DNA of 64,000 nucleotides from Sporosarcina sp. BI001-red (GTDB lineage Bacteria; Bacillota; Bacilli; Bacillales_A; Planococcaceae): the NCBI RefSeq assembly GCF_003384035.1, contig NZ_QQAK01000009.1, positions 434,001 through 498,000 of the forward strand, in the 5' to 3' direction. Position 1 is the first letter of the stretch. The number at the start of each line of letters is the position of its first letter. Below are positions 57,831 to 64,000 of this stretch, one piece after another. The notes under the pieces were generated by a model. It worked only from the letters and a program-made list of their open reading frames with translations. It made no database searches and was not told the DNA's origin. Made by a program: the position numbers and the translations under genes.

Positions 57831-58811
57831 TTGACCGAACAAAAGAGGATAGACAATGGCGGAGCAGAAGCTATACGAGGTTTTAATTTCCAAAAAGCAA
57901 ACCTAATTTTATTGGCAATTAATAATTATATGAAACCAAATTTCAAGATTTATGTTGAAGCTGAAGATGATATCGTTGTAACTTTTGATGATTATAAGGC
58001 AATTATTCAAGTGAAGAAACAAAGTCATACATTTAATAGTCTTACGAAAAAAGAAAAACCTAAAGGTTTAAATAAAGACGGTAGTAAAAAAAATACTGAA
58101 AAACTATCAATATTAGAGAAAAATTTGAGTGCCGGTGAAAAGGATGATGTCTTCAAAATATTTGTCAAAGATATAGGTAAAACAGATAAAAAACGATTAA
58201 TAGTTAAGAAGCCTGGACAAATCTGCGTCAATTTACACCAACTGAATGATGAAGCAAAAACTGAAATTCTTTCCAAGTTGCCTAGCGAAGATAAAACTAA
58301 ACTTGATAACTTTTATTTGCATATTTCACCACTCGGCGAAGAATATGATGATGCTCAAACCTATTTAATTGGTACTTTAAATAAAAATGATATTTCTGTA
58401 GATAATAATCAAGGACGAGCAATTATTGCAGAACTCACTCTTAACATTGACCATAAATCGCAACATATAATTCAAGATATTTCTGACAAGGAATTAAAGT
58501 ACATGGATTCTGAGTACTTTTCAAATATTTTTATAACCTCTACTGCGATTATTAAGTTTGAGAAGGTATTAGATACCCTTCAATATGGTGATATAAAAAG
58601 TACAAGAATTAAAAAGGAAAGACTGAAAATTGATTTAACAAGAGTTACATTAAAAGAAGACATAAAAGGTTTTATCCAAAGCTTGGATGACGTAGAAGAT
58701 TTGTCGAATTTAGAAATTGTAAAAATAGTGTTAGAGAAATATTTGGATAAAGACGACCAAAATTTATTAATTGCTATAGCAATTGAAGCCATCTGTGAAA
58801 TTGGGGAGTGA
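57831..58811 (+). CDS. Cap4/DUF4297-like nuclease, Lamassu LmuA-like
   Basis: This 326-residue protein begins with a nuclease-like segment of the DUF4297/Cap4 kind. GGAEAIRGFNFQKANLILL (residues 10-28) is followed by EAEDD at 43-47 and IIQVKKQ at 58-64, a PD-(D/E)xK-type arrangement. The remaining 200 residues resemble no family I can name. It is followed after 6 bp by a Rad50/SMC-like ATPase. That pairing is seen in Lamassu (LmuA+LmuB) and in related ABC-three-component defence systems. TTG 57831 follows AAGGGGCG. Confidence 0.7.
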   Translation: MTEQKRIDNGGAEAIRGFNFQKANLILLAINNYMKPNFKIYVEAEDDIVVTFDDYKAIIQVKKQSHTFNSLTKKEKPKGLNKDGSKKNTEKLSILEKNLSAGEKDDVFKIFVKDIGKTDKKRLIVKKPGQICVNLHQLNDEAKTEILSKLPSEDKTKLDNFYLHISPLGEEYDDAQTYLIGTLNKNDISVDNNQGRAIIAELTLNIDHKSQHIIQDISDKELKYMDSEYFSNIFITSTAIIKFEKVLDTLQYGDIKSTRIKKERLKIDLTRVTLKEDIKGFIQSLDDVEDLSNLEIVKIVLEKYLDKDDQNLLIAIAIEAICEIGE

Positions 58812-58817
58812 TACGAA

Positions 58818-60482
58818 GTGATAATTGAAAATATCATCATACATGATTACATAAATAATGGGATTAATAAATTCACTTTTGATTCAAGGGTTAATCTATT
58901 TGTAAGCAAAACAAATACTATAGGGAAATCAAGCTTAATGAAATCCATATATCATACTTTGGGGTATAGCATAAAAATTTGGCCTAGTGAATGGAATGCA
59001 AAAGATATGATATTTCAGTTGAATATTTTGATTAACAATGAAAGATATTCTATTACTAGACATAAAGACTTGTTTTACATAAACGGAAAAGAAAGTATAT
59101 TAAATGAACAAGAATATTCTAGTTGGTTACAGGATTTATTGAAAATAGAAATAAAGATAAAAAGTAAAAAAAATAAAAAGCTTACAAATGTCTATGCAAG
59201 TGAAGTATTGCTACCTTTTTACATTGACCAGGATAAGTCTTGGAATGGTTATGTCTTCTCAAAGTCTTCCGATTCATACGGTAGATATAGTGATACAGTT
59301 AAAGATATATTCAATTTCTATTTTGATATAACCAATAATAAAATCCTGGATTTAGAAGTTGAGAAGAGCGAATTAGAATTGAAAATAAAAACAATTGACA
59401 AAAAAGGAGAAGGATTAGCCCTTATAGGAGACGAATTCCAACCTAAAGAAACACAGGTTTATGTTTCGAAAGTCGAGGAATTAGAAAATAGCTTAAGTGA
59501 AATTCAACTAAATAACTATCTCGAAAAACTAAATATCATAAATTCTTCTTTAGCTGAAAACGATAAAGAAATAATTGAATTAGATAAAAAAATTAACATA
59601 CTAAATCGAGATTTAGTAGAATTAGAAAAACTAAAATCATCCTACTCAAAGAGGTTTGAAGATATTAAGCATAAATGTATATATTGTAATTCAAATCTCA
59701 CTGACGAACAGTCATTAACTAGACTTAAAATCAGAAATAACTTATTTGAAATTACTGAACAAACTGATAAAAATAAGCTTAAATTTAATAGCCTAAAGTT
59801 AGAAAGGGATAGAAAGATTGATAAGAAAGATGAACTTGTTTCTGAACAATTTACCTATGAGAATATCGTTAATAACAGCAGAGAAGTAGAAAATCTTATA
59901 GAAAATATAGTCAAACAAGAAATGTTTAATAACTATGTAAGTATAGAACAGGAACTAATCCTCTCTAAAAATTCAACTATAGAAGAAATAAATACCATCA
60001 AAAATTCAATTAAAGCAGAAAAGAAGGTAGGAAACAAAAAACGTACTGTCATAAGAAAAAAATATATGGAATTACTTAGTCAATATGAGCTAAACCTACG
60101 GAAGGTAAAATTAGATGAAATTAAACTTTATAATTTCAAAGAAGTTTCTGGTAGTGGTAATGACTCTAATAAAAAAATGCTAGCTATATACATATTATAC
60201 TCAAATCTAATCAGCCAGTTTTCAAATGTAGAAATTCCTTTTGGTATGGACTCTTTTATTAAAAATGAAACTTCCGTTGAATTTAAAGAAGAGATGTTTG
60301 GTTTTCTATCCAAGTATTATTTAACTATTCCGAGCCAAGTGTTTTTTTCGATTATAGATGAAAACATAATCTATTTAGACTCGGAAATGGATTATAACAA
60401 AATTGAATTGGAACGACCAATATTAAAGGAAGTAAATAAAGGAAATCAACACCTTTTAGAACATTTTACTTTTATTGAATAG
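58818..60482 (+). CDS. Rad50/SMC-like ATPase with CxxC hook, Lamassu LmuB-like
   Basis: This 554-residue ABC ATPase has a split head. The N-terminal P-loop region is TNTIGKSSLMK (G36-K37-S38; the first P-loop glycine is replaced by K31), and a Q-loop-like LPFYIDQDKSW lies at 132-142. A long coiled-coil (about 175-435) contains the hook C287-IY-C290, and the C-terminal half has VSGSGNDSNK and the Walker-B-like IPFGMDS (473-479). GTG 58818 follows GGGGAGTG. It is probably the sensor ATPase that controls the upstream nuclease; a repair role is the alternative. Confidence 0.75.
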   Translation: MIIENIIIHDYINNGINKFTFDSRVNLFVSKTNTIGKSSLMKSIYHTLGYSIKIWPSEWNAKDMIFQLNILINNERYSITRHKDLFYINGKESILNEQEYSSWLQDLLKIEIKIKSKKNKKLTNVYASEVLLPFYIDQDKSWNGYVFSKSSDSYGRYSDTVKDIFNFYFDITNNKILDLEVEKSELELKIKTIDKKGEGLALIGDEFQPKETQVYVSKVEELENSLSEIQLNNYLEKLNIINSSLAENDKEIIELDKKINILNRDLVELEKLKSSYSKRFEDIKHKCIYCNSNLTDEQSLTRLKIRNNLFEITEQTDKNKLKFNSLKLERDRKIDKKDELVSEQFTYENIVNNSREVENLIENIVKQEMFNNYVSIEQELILSKNSTIEEINTIKNSIKAEKKVGNKKRTVIRKKYMELLSQYELNLRKVKLDEIKLYNFKEVSGSGNDSNKKMLAIYILYSNLISQFSNVEIPFGMDSFIKNETSVEFKEEMFGFLSKYYLTIPSQVFFSIIDENIIYLDSEMDYNKIELERPILKEVNKGNQHLLEHFTFIE

Positions 60483-60547
60483 GAATTTAATATCGGGAAC
60501 TATTCGAAGTAATTAGGGAAAGATAAAAGGTGCTATAGTCAAACGAT

Positions 60548-60598
60548 AAAAATCCTCCATTGATAAATGAATGGAGGATTTTTAACTTTTTTTTTTTA
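60548..60598 (+). terminator. Terminator after the nuclease/ATPase operon
   Basis: AAAAATCCTCCATT pairs with AATGGAGGATTTTT, followed by a run of twelve T at about 60587-60598. It would also stop readthrough into the comGC 3' fragment. Confidence 0.88.
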
Positions 60599-60727
60599 CA
60601 AATGCTCGTCTCTAATTAAAACAATAATCAAAATTGCAGTATTAAACTATTCTTTTTAATTAGGTTCTTTCTATATAATATGTGCGATTTATCAACCAAA
60701 AATGAGTCAGACATTTAGTGTGTTAAA

Positions 60728-60760
60728 AGGTTGCATTTCAATGCTTTTATAAAAATGGTG
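60728..60760 (+). repeat. Right junction (attR) of the comGC element
   Basis: The element arm AGGTTGCATTTCA ends at the core ATGCTT (60741-60746), after which host comGC resumes (TTATAAAAATGGTG). Joining this arm to the left junction arm rebuilds a site with TTCAA-N7-TTGAA symmetry centred in the core and outer AGGTTGC/GCAACCT arms. Confidence 0.8.
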
Positions 60761-60934
60761 GAGGGACAAGTTCAAGCATACAAGATGGATACCAATGAAA
60801 TCCCTACAAGCTTGGCGGATCTTACGGCAAAGGATTATTTACCTAAGGACGCTAAATGTCCAGATGGTACAGAACTGACTATAGAAGCGGATGGAAAAGT
60901 TATCAATCCAAAGGCAACTTCTAGTAAGCAATGA
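60741..60934 (+). pseudogene. comGC: comGC 3' fragment
   Basis: This part encodes the C-terminal pilin domain beginning FIKMVEGQVQAYKMD and containing SLADLTAKDYLPKDAKCPDG. The cysteine in AKCPDG is the partner of the cysteine in KGCDA of the 5' fragment, which forms the ComGC disulfide. It has no credible start codon with a ribosome binding site of its own. The stop overlaps the comGD ATG by 4 bp. Confidence 0.92.
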
Positions 60935-61368
60935 CAAGTTCGTCTGAACACGGAATGACATTTTTGGAGTTGCTTCTCGTCCTCACAATTTTGGGGGTTC
61001 TGACGGTGATTGTTATACCCGTCAGTAGTGGTTGGACAACTGAGCAAACAGAAAGAGATGCACTTGAAGCGTTTAAAGCGACTGTGCAGCAGATGCAAGC
61101 ACATTCAATTGCTCATGAAACCATAACTTGGCTCGGGTTCTCAAATGGAGGAAAAACATATACAGTGACTTACTTTGATACAAATGAAAAGATAATAAGT
61201 CATTTTCCTCCGACCATTAAATTCGACCACACGAGTACATTACGGAATGTAAGTTTTCAAGGGAATGGCAATATGTACAATACCGGAACCTTGACCTTTG
61301 AAACTGCAAGCGGAACGAAGAAAATTAAGTTTCAGTTTCAAAGGGGAAGGATGTTACTGTATGAATGA
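60931..61368 (+). CDS. comGD: Competence pseudopilin ComGD
   Basis: This minor pseudopilin has 145 residues. The prepilin cleavage motif and helix read EHGMTFLELLLVLTILGVLT, cut before Met by ComC. A soluble C-terminal domain follows. The ATG overlaps the comGC stop. With comGC split, it is cut off from the comGA promoter by the element's terminators. Confidence 0.9.
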   Translation: MTSSSEHGMTFLELLLVLTILGVLTVIVIPVSSGWTTEQTERDALEAFKATVQQMQAHSIAHETITWLGFSNGGKTYTVTYFDTNEKIISHFPPTIKFDHTSTLRNVSFQGNGNMYNTGTLTFETASGTKKIKFQFQRGRMLLYE

Positions 61369-61657
61369 ATCTGGGTACTCTTGGCCGGAAGCGATTTTAA
61401 CGTTAACGATTATGATGGTCATTTTTAGCACTCTACTGCCATTGTCGTTTCGAATGCTTACCGGATTGGAAGATAAAAAACATGAAATGAGAGCAAAAGA
61501 GACCATGTACCAAGGGGCATTGCTCTATACAACCTATGGAATTACAGATGGAGTTCGAACTGAGAACGGTGCTGAATATGTCTGGACGGCAGAAAATGGT
61601 CGACTTTGCGTTACCTATCCATCCTCTACTAAAACGGAAAAGACGTGTACACCGTGA
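61361..61657 (+). CDS. comGE: Competence pseudopilin ComGE
   Basis: This minor pseudopilin has 98 residues with N-terminal NESGYSWPEAILTLTIMMV, a less canonical prepilin motif, and one hydrophobic helix. ATG 61361 follows AAGGGGAAGG and overlaps comGD by 8 bp. Confidence 0.82.
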   Translation: MNESGYSWPEAILTLTIMMVIFSTLLPLSFRMLTGLEDKKHEMRAKETMYQGALLYTTYGITDGVRTENGAEYVWTAENGRLCVTYPSSTKTEKTCTP

Positions 61658-62097
61658 ACAAGGTTCGTAATGAATCGGGATACACATTGCTTGAAAGTTT
61701 GTTTCAACTAATTATTGCTGCTACTTTCCTTCATTTGATTGTCCTATTTCTCCTTTTTAAGGAGTCCACACATCATCAATTGACAGATAGTCAAACGACT
61801 GAATGGGAATTATTTATGGTTGATTTGCAACTAGACTTATCAGTTGTACAAACGATTAACGTCAATGATACGGGGACTGTCTTAACTGTTTATTCGATGG
61901 ATGTAGAAGATAACAAAGAATACTCCACCGTAGGAGGAGTTGTCCGGAGGAGAGTTGGAAATCAAGGACATGTTCCGTTACTGACATATGTGCAGTCTGT
62001 CAGATTTATAGATGAAGGCCCAATGGTTGCGGTCTCTGTAACGCTCCAAGATGGAACGGAGCGGTTAAGGAGGGTTGCAGTTGGACTTCGTGAATGA
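61645..62097 (+). CDS. comGF: Competence protein ComGF
   Basis: This minor pseudopilin-like protein has about 150 residues with NESGYTLLESLFQLIIAATF at the N-terminus, then a beta-rich domain with the ComGF-typical RRRVGNQGHVPLLTYV. It overlaps comGE by 13 bp. GTG 61645 is chosen, but GTG 61654 is equally possible; ribosome binding signals are weak for both, so translation is likely coupled. Confidence 0.85.
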   Translation: MYTVNKVRNESGYTLLESLFQLIIAATFLHLIVLFLLFKESTHHQLTDSQTTEWELFMVDLQLDLSVVQTINVNDTGTVLTVYSMDVEDNKEYSTVGGVVRRRVGNQGHVPLLTYVQSVRFIDEGPMVAVSVTLQDGTERLRRVAVGLRE

Positions 62098-62257
62098 TGA
62101 ACGTGGAGTGGCACTTATGATGGCACTTGCATTATTATTTTTCGTCTCCCTCTTTCTTTTTACATTCGTTTCATGGCATAGTAGTTTATATGGATCGTAT
62201 GATTCGCTGGGAACGATTTACGAGAAGGCAGCGATAACAAAAATGCAGAGCGGATGA
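62081..62257 (+). CDS. comGG: ComGG-like protein, short form
   Basis: This short protein of 58 residues has a positively charged-to-hydrophobic N-terminal segment (NDERGVALMMALALLFFVSL) and ends soon after the helix. B. subtilis ComGG is about 124 residues, so the C-terminal domain is missing. TTG 62081 lies six bases after AAGGAGGG. It overlaps comGF, ends comG and lies 4 bp before aroK. Confidence 0.7.
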   Translation: MDFVNDERGVALMMALALLFFVSLFLFTFVSWHSSLYGSYDSLGTIYEKAAITKMQSG

Positions 62258-62261
62258 TTTG

Positions 62262-62822
62262 ATGAACAAAGTATACCTAGTTGGATTCATGGGATGTGGA
62301 AAAAGTGCAATCGGCAAAAGGCTGAGTTTTTTTACCAAGCTCCCTTTTTATGACATGGATCATGAAATCGTACAGAAAACGGGTATGACAATCCCGCAAA
62401 TATTTGCAACCTACGGGGAAGAACGATTTCGTGAGATGGAGACCGAATTTCTGAAGACGTTTCGAGACGAAATGTGCATAATTGCCACCGGGGGTGGTGT
62501 TGCGATGCGTAAGGAGAACCGTAAGCTGATGCGTGAAAGTGGGCTCGTCTTTTTCCTTGACGCTCCTTTTCGAGACATCTGGCGACGGATAGCAACCGAT
62601 AAAAATAGACCGATCGTTCAGCGGTCGACCCGTTCTGAGATTGAAAAGCTCTACCAAAAACGTTACGATGCGTATAAAGAATCTGCGCATTTCCTTGTTC
62701 AGACACGCCAACGTTCACTCAGTAAAGTCACGGAATACATCGCGTTTCAAATGGAACGCTTGTCCAGTAAGTCTATTTTCATCACTGCTGCTCAAGACAC
62801 ATCCAGAAGCACTCAAAAGTAA
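62262..62822 (+). CDS. aroK: Shikimate kinase
   Basis: This enzyme phosphorylates shikimate in aromatic amino acid synthesis. The 186-residue protein has the P-loop GFMGCGKSAIGKRL (residues 9-22), substrate motif DMDHEI, RFREMETEFL, ATGGGVAMR and the lid region around FRDIWRRI. Its ATG follows comGG by 4 bp, without a strong ribosome binding site. Confidence 0.93.
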   Translation: MNKVYLVGFMGCGKSAIGKRLSFFTKLPFYDMDHEIVQKTGMTIPQIFATYGEERFREMETEFLKTFRDEMCIIATGGGVAMRKENRKLMRESGLVFFLDAPFRDIWRRIATDKNRPIVQRSTRSEIEKLYQKRYDAYKESAHFLVQTRQRSLSKVTEYIAFQMERLSSKSIFITAAQDTSRSTQK

Positions 62823-62851
62823 TTGCACTTCAATCTACAAACTGGTAAGAT
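62823..62851 (+). promoter_or_regulatory. Candidate promoter of the gcv leader
   Basis: TTGCAC (62823-62828) and TAAGAT (62846-62851) are spaced by 17 bp, just after the aroK stop. The predicted start near 62858 gives a leader long enough for the riboswitch. Confidence 0.4.
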
Positions 62852-62910
62852 AGGTTCGAAAGATATTAGTTTTCCGAATCTTAAACTATTTCGTAACGAA
62901 TTGAATAGTG

Positions 62911-63078
62911 CGGATGAATACATGGGGAGAGAGCGCACAAAGCGCCGCCGAAGGAGCAAGTGACAATGTCATGAATCTCTCAGGCAAAAAGACTCATGTT
63001 GGACGCATCTCTGAACAGTGTTGGCTAAAGCCAGCCTCTGAAATTAGCCCCCGCAATGGGGAGCGTTCAGGAGATTGG
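62911..63078 (+). ncRNA. Glycine riboswitch aptamer (gcvT motif)
   Basis: The conserved glycine-aptamer elements occur in order: GGGGAGAGAGC, GCCGCCGAAGGAGCAAG and AATCTCTCAGGCAAAAAGAC (to about 63000). ACATG at 62920 pairs with CATGT near 62997 as the P1 stem. The following domain lacks the second CCGAAGG junction, so this looks like a single aptamer with a structured 3' partner (ATCTCTGAAC with GTTCAGGAGAT). Glycine would control the downstream gcv genes. Confidence 0.9.
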
Positions 63079-63080
63079 AC

Positions 63081-63122
63081 AGAGGCTCTCTTTTAATAAA
63101 AAGGGGGTCTCTTTCTTTTTTT
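63081..63122 (+). terminator. Expression-platform terminator of the glycine riboswitch
   Basis: AGAGGCTCTCTTTT (63081-63094) pairs with AAAAGGGGGTCTCT (63099-63112) through several G:U pairs, then TTCTTTTTTT. The left arm AGAGGCT can instead pair with AGCCTCT at 63033-63039, giving a mutually exclusive antiterminator. Confidence 0.8.
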
Positions 63123-63145
63123 GAAGATGAATGGGGGAAATTGTG

Positions 63146-64000
63146 TTGTCAGTAACTTTGAAACGAACACCACTTTTTGAAAGCTATGTTCCTTATAATG
63201 GAAAAACTATCGATTTCGGTGGCTGGGAATTACCAGTTCAATTTTCAAGTATAAAAGCAGAGCATGAAGCTGTCCGAACGGCTGCTGGACTGTTCGATGT
63301 ATCCCATATGGGAGAAGTCGTTGTCAGCGGAGAAGGTGCACTATCTTTCTTGCAAAAACTGGTGACGAATGATGTTGCAAAACTAGTCGACGGGCAAGCT
63401 CAATATACGGCTATGTGCTACGAAGACGGCGGCACGATTGATGATCTGTTAATCTATAAAAGAAGTGATAACGACTTTCTTTTAGTTGTAAACGCATCCA
63501 ATATTGAAAAAGACGTCAGCTGGATGAAGCAACAAGCTGGCAATGATGTTGAAATTGACAATCAGTCCGATAGCTGGGCATTACTAGCATTACAAGGTCC
63601 AAAAGCAGAAACGATTTTACAGCGACTAACAGACGAATCACTGACTGACATTCGGTTCTTCCGATTTAAAGACAAGGTGAATGTAGCTGGAGAATCGACA
63701 CTAGTATCACGAACAGGCTACACAGGAGAGAACGGATTTGAAATCTACTGTTCGCCTGAAGCGGCCGTGAAGCTTTGGGATGCAATTTTGGAAGAGGGAA
63801 AAGAAGATGGTCTAGTGCCAACAGGCTTAGGCGCGCGCGACACCCTTCGTTTCGAAGCGGGACTGCCGTTATATGGTCAAGAATTGTCGAAAGATATTTC
63901 ACCACTGGAAGCAGGACTTGGTTTTGTAGTGAAATTGAAAAAAGAAGAGGACTTCCTTGGGAAATCCGCGTTAGCTGCACAGAAACAGGACGGGGTTCCG
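63146..64000 (+). CDS. gcvT: Glycine cleavage system T protein, 3' truncated by the window
   Basis: This aminomethyltransferase of the glycine cleavage system transfers the methylene group to tetrahydrofolate. The first 285 codons are present and the gene runs past the window end. [20 protein letters not shown] and FDVSHMGEV lie at the N-terminus, with [11 protein letters not shown] and [14 protein letters not shown] later; all are typical of GcvT. TTG 63146 and GTG 63143 are both possible behind ATGGGGG. It is controlled by the glycine riboswitch upstream. Confidence 0.95.
   Translation, partial: MSVTLKRTPLFESYVPYNGKTIDFGGWELPVQFSSIKAEHEAVRTAAGLFDVSHMGEVVVSGEGALSFLQKLVTNDVAKLVDGQAQYTAMCYEDGGTIDDLLIYKRSDNDFLLVVNASNIEKDVSWMKQQAGNDVEIDNQSDSWALLALQGPKAETILQRLTDESLTDIRFFRFKDKVNVAGESTLVSRTGYTGENGFEIYCSPEAAVKLWDAILEEGKEDGLVPTGLGARDTLRFEAGLPLYGQELSKDISPLEAGLGFVVKLKKEEDFLGKSALAAQKQDGVP

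Larger units (their letters stand above)
50676..60746. mobile_element. Integrated large-serine-recombinase element in comGC, 10,071 bp
   Basis: The element lies between two ATGCTT cores (50670-50675 and 60741-60746), 10,071 bp apart. Removing one interval rejoins comGC in frame. It encodes a large serine recombinase, a small serine resolvase, a Rep_trans-like replication initiator, an Xre-type regulator and a two-gene nuclease/ATPase module that resembles a phage-defence system. Several proteins are of unknown function. Base composition is more AT-rich than the flanks. No capsid, tail, terminase or conjugation genes are seen, so it looks like an integrated plasmid or small integrative element rather than a complete prophage. 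Confidence 0.93.

Noticed and set aside
50676..60746. Calling the element a prophage
   Set aside because: No terminase, portal, capsid, tail, holin or lysin genes are present in the 10 kb.
50676..60746. Insertion sequence or DDE transposon as the cause of the comGC break
   Set aside because: No DDE transposase or terminal inverted repeats, and no target duplication beyond the 6-bp core; the serine recombinase explains the junctions.
60731..60934. Reading 60731-60934 as an independent small gene starting at TTG
   Set aside because: It has no ribosome binding site and its sequence is the C-terminal half of ComGC; the first codons belong to the element.
63001..63078. A second complete glycine aptamer
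   Set aside because: The conserved CCGAAGG and CTCTCAGG elements occur only once.

Overview
The window is a low-to-moderate GC Firmicute chromosome. Gene order follows the Bacillus subtilis yqeT-to-comG/aroK region closely: grpE-dnaK-dnaJ, rpsU, nfeD-floA, yqfC-yqfD-phoH-pgpH-ybeY-dgkA-cdd-era-recO, ccpN-yqfL-dnaG-sigA, cccA-trmK-yqfO-ispH, cshB-nfo, znuCB-zur, ispG, sodA, pbpA, rpmG, ltaS, comG. Frequent TTG/GTG starts, strong GGAGG ribosome binding sites, spore genes (yqfC, yqfD), a single-chain glycyl-tRNA synthetase and protein similarity suggest an endospore-forming Planococcaceae (Caryophanaceae) member such as Sporosarcina; the genus is an inference.

Layout. 1-6.3 kb: heat-shock operon with three methylation/thiomethylation enzymes. 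6.4-18 kb: deoC, rpsU, a sigma-W-type nfeD/floA membrane operon, then a long run covering sporulation, c-di-AMP hydrolysis, ribosome maturation, lipid kinase, cytidine deaminase, Era and RecO. 18-25 kb: glyS on the minus strand behind a T-box leader, then ccpN/yqfL, dnaG and sigA. 25-37.5 kb: a cre-controlled acyl-CoA dehydrogenase, cytochrome c550, isoprenoid genes ispH and ispG, DNA repair (nfo), and a zinc-uptake operon behind a good Zur box. 37.7-48.2 kb: phosphate transporter, superoxide dismutase, a penicillin-binding protein, ribosomal protein L33, LTA synthase and small conserved membrane proteins. 48.4-62.3 kb: the comG competence pseudopilus operon. 62.3-64 kb: aroK, then a glycine riboswitch and gcvT, which runs off the end.

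The main discovery is inside comG. comGC, the major pseudopilin gene, is split by a 10,071-bp element carrying a large serine recombinase. A shared 6-bp core (ATGCTT) lies at both junctions, and joining the flanks at this core restores an uninterrupted 109-codon comGC in frame. The element looks like an integrated rolling-circle plasmid: a Rep_trans-like initiator, a small serine resolvase with a candidate res site, an Xre-type regulator on the opposite strand, and several unknown proteins. Its right end carries a two-gene module, a Cap4/DUF4297-like nuclease followed by a Rad50/SMC-like ATPase with a CxxC hook. This resembles Lamassu-type or ABC-three-component anti-phage defence. The defence island therefore sits in the gene needed for DNA uptake, and precise excision would be expected to restore competence.

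Regulatory elements visible in the sequence include a glycyl T-box, a glycine riboswitch with mutually exclusive hairpins, a Zur box, a cre site, a sigma-W-like promoter, and a hairpin that buries the yqfC ribosome binding site.
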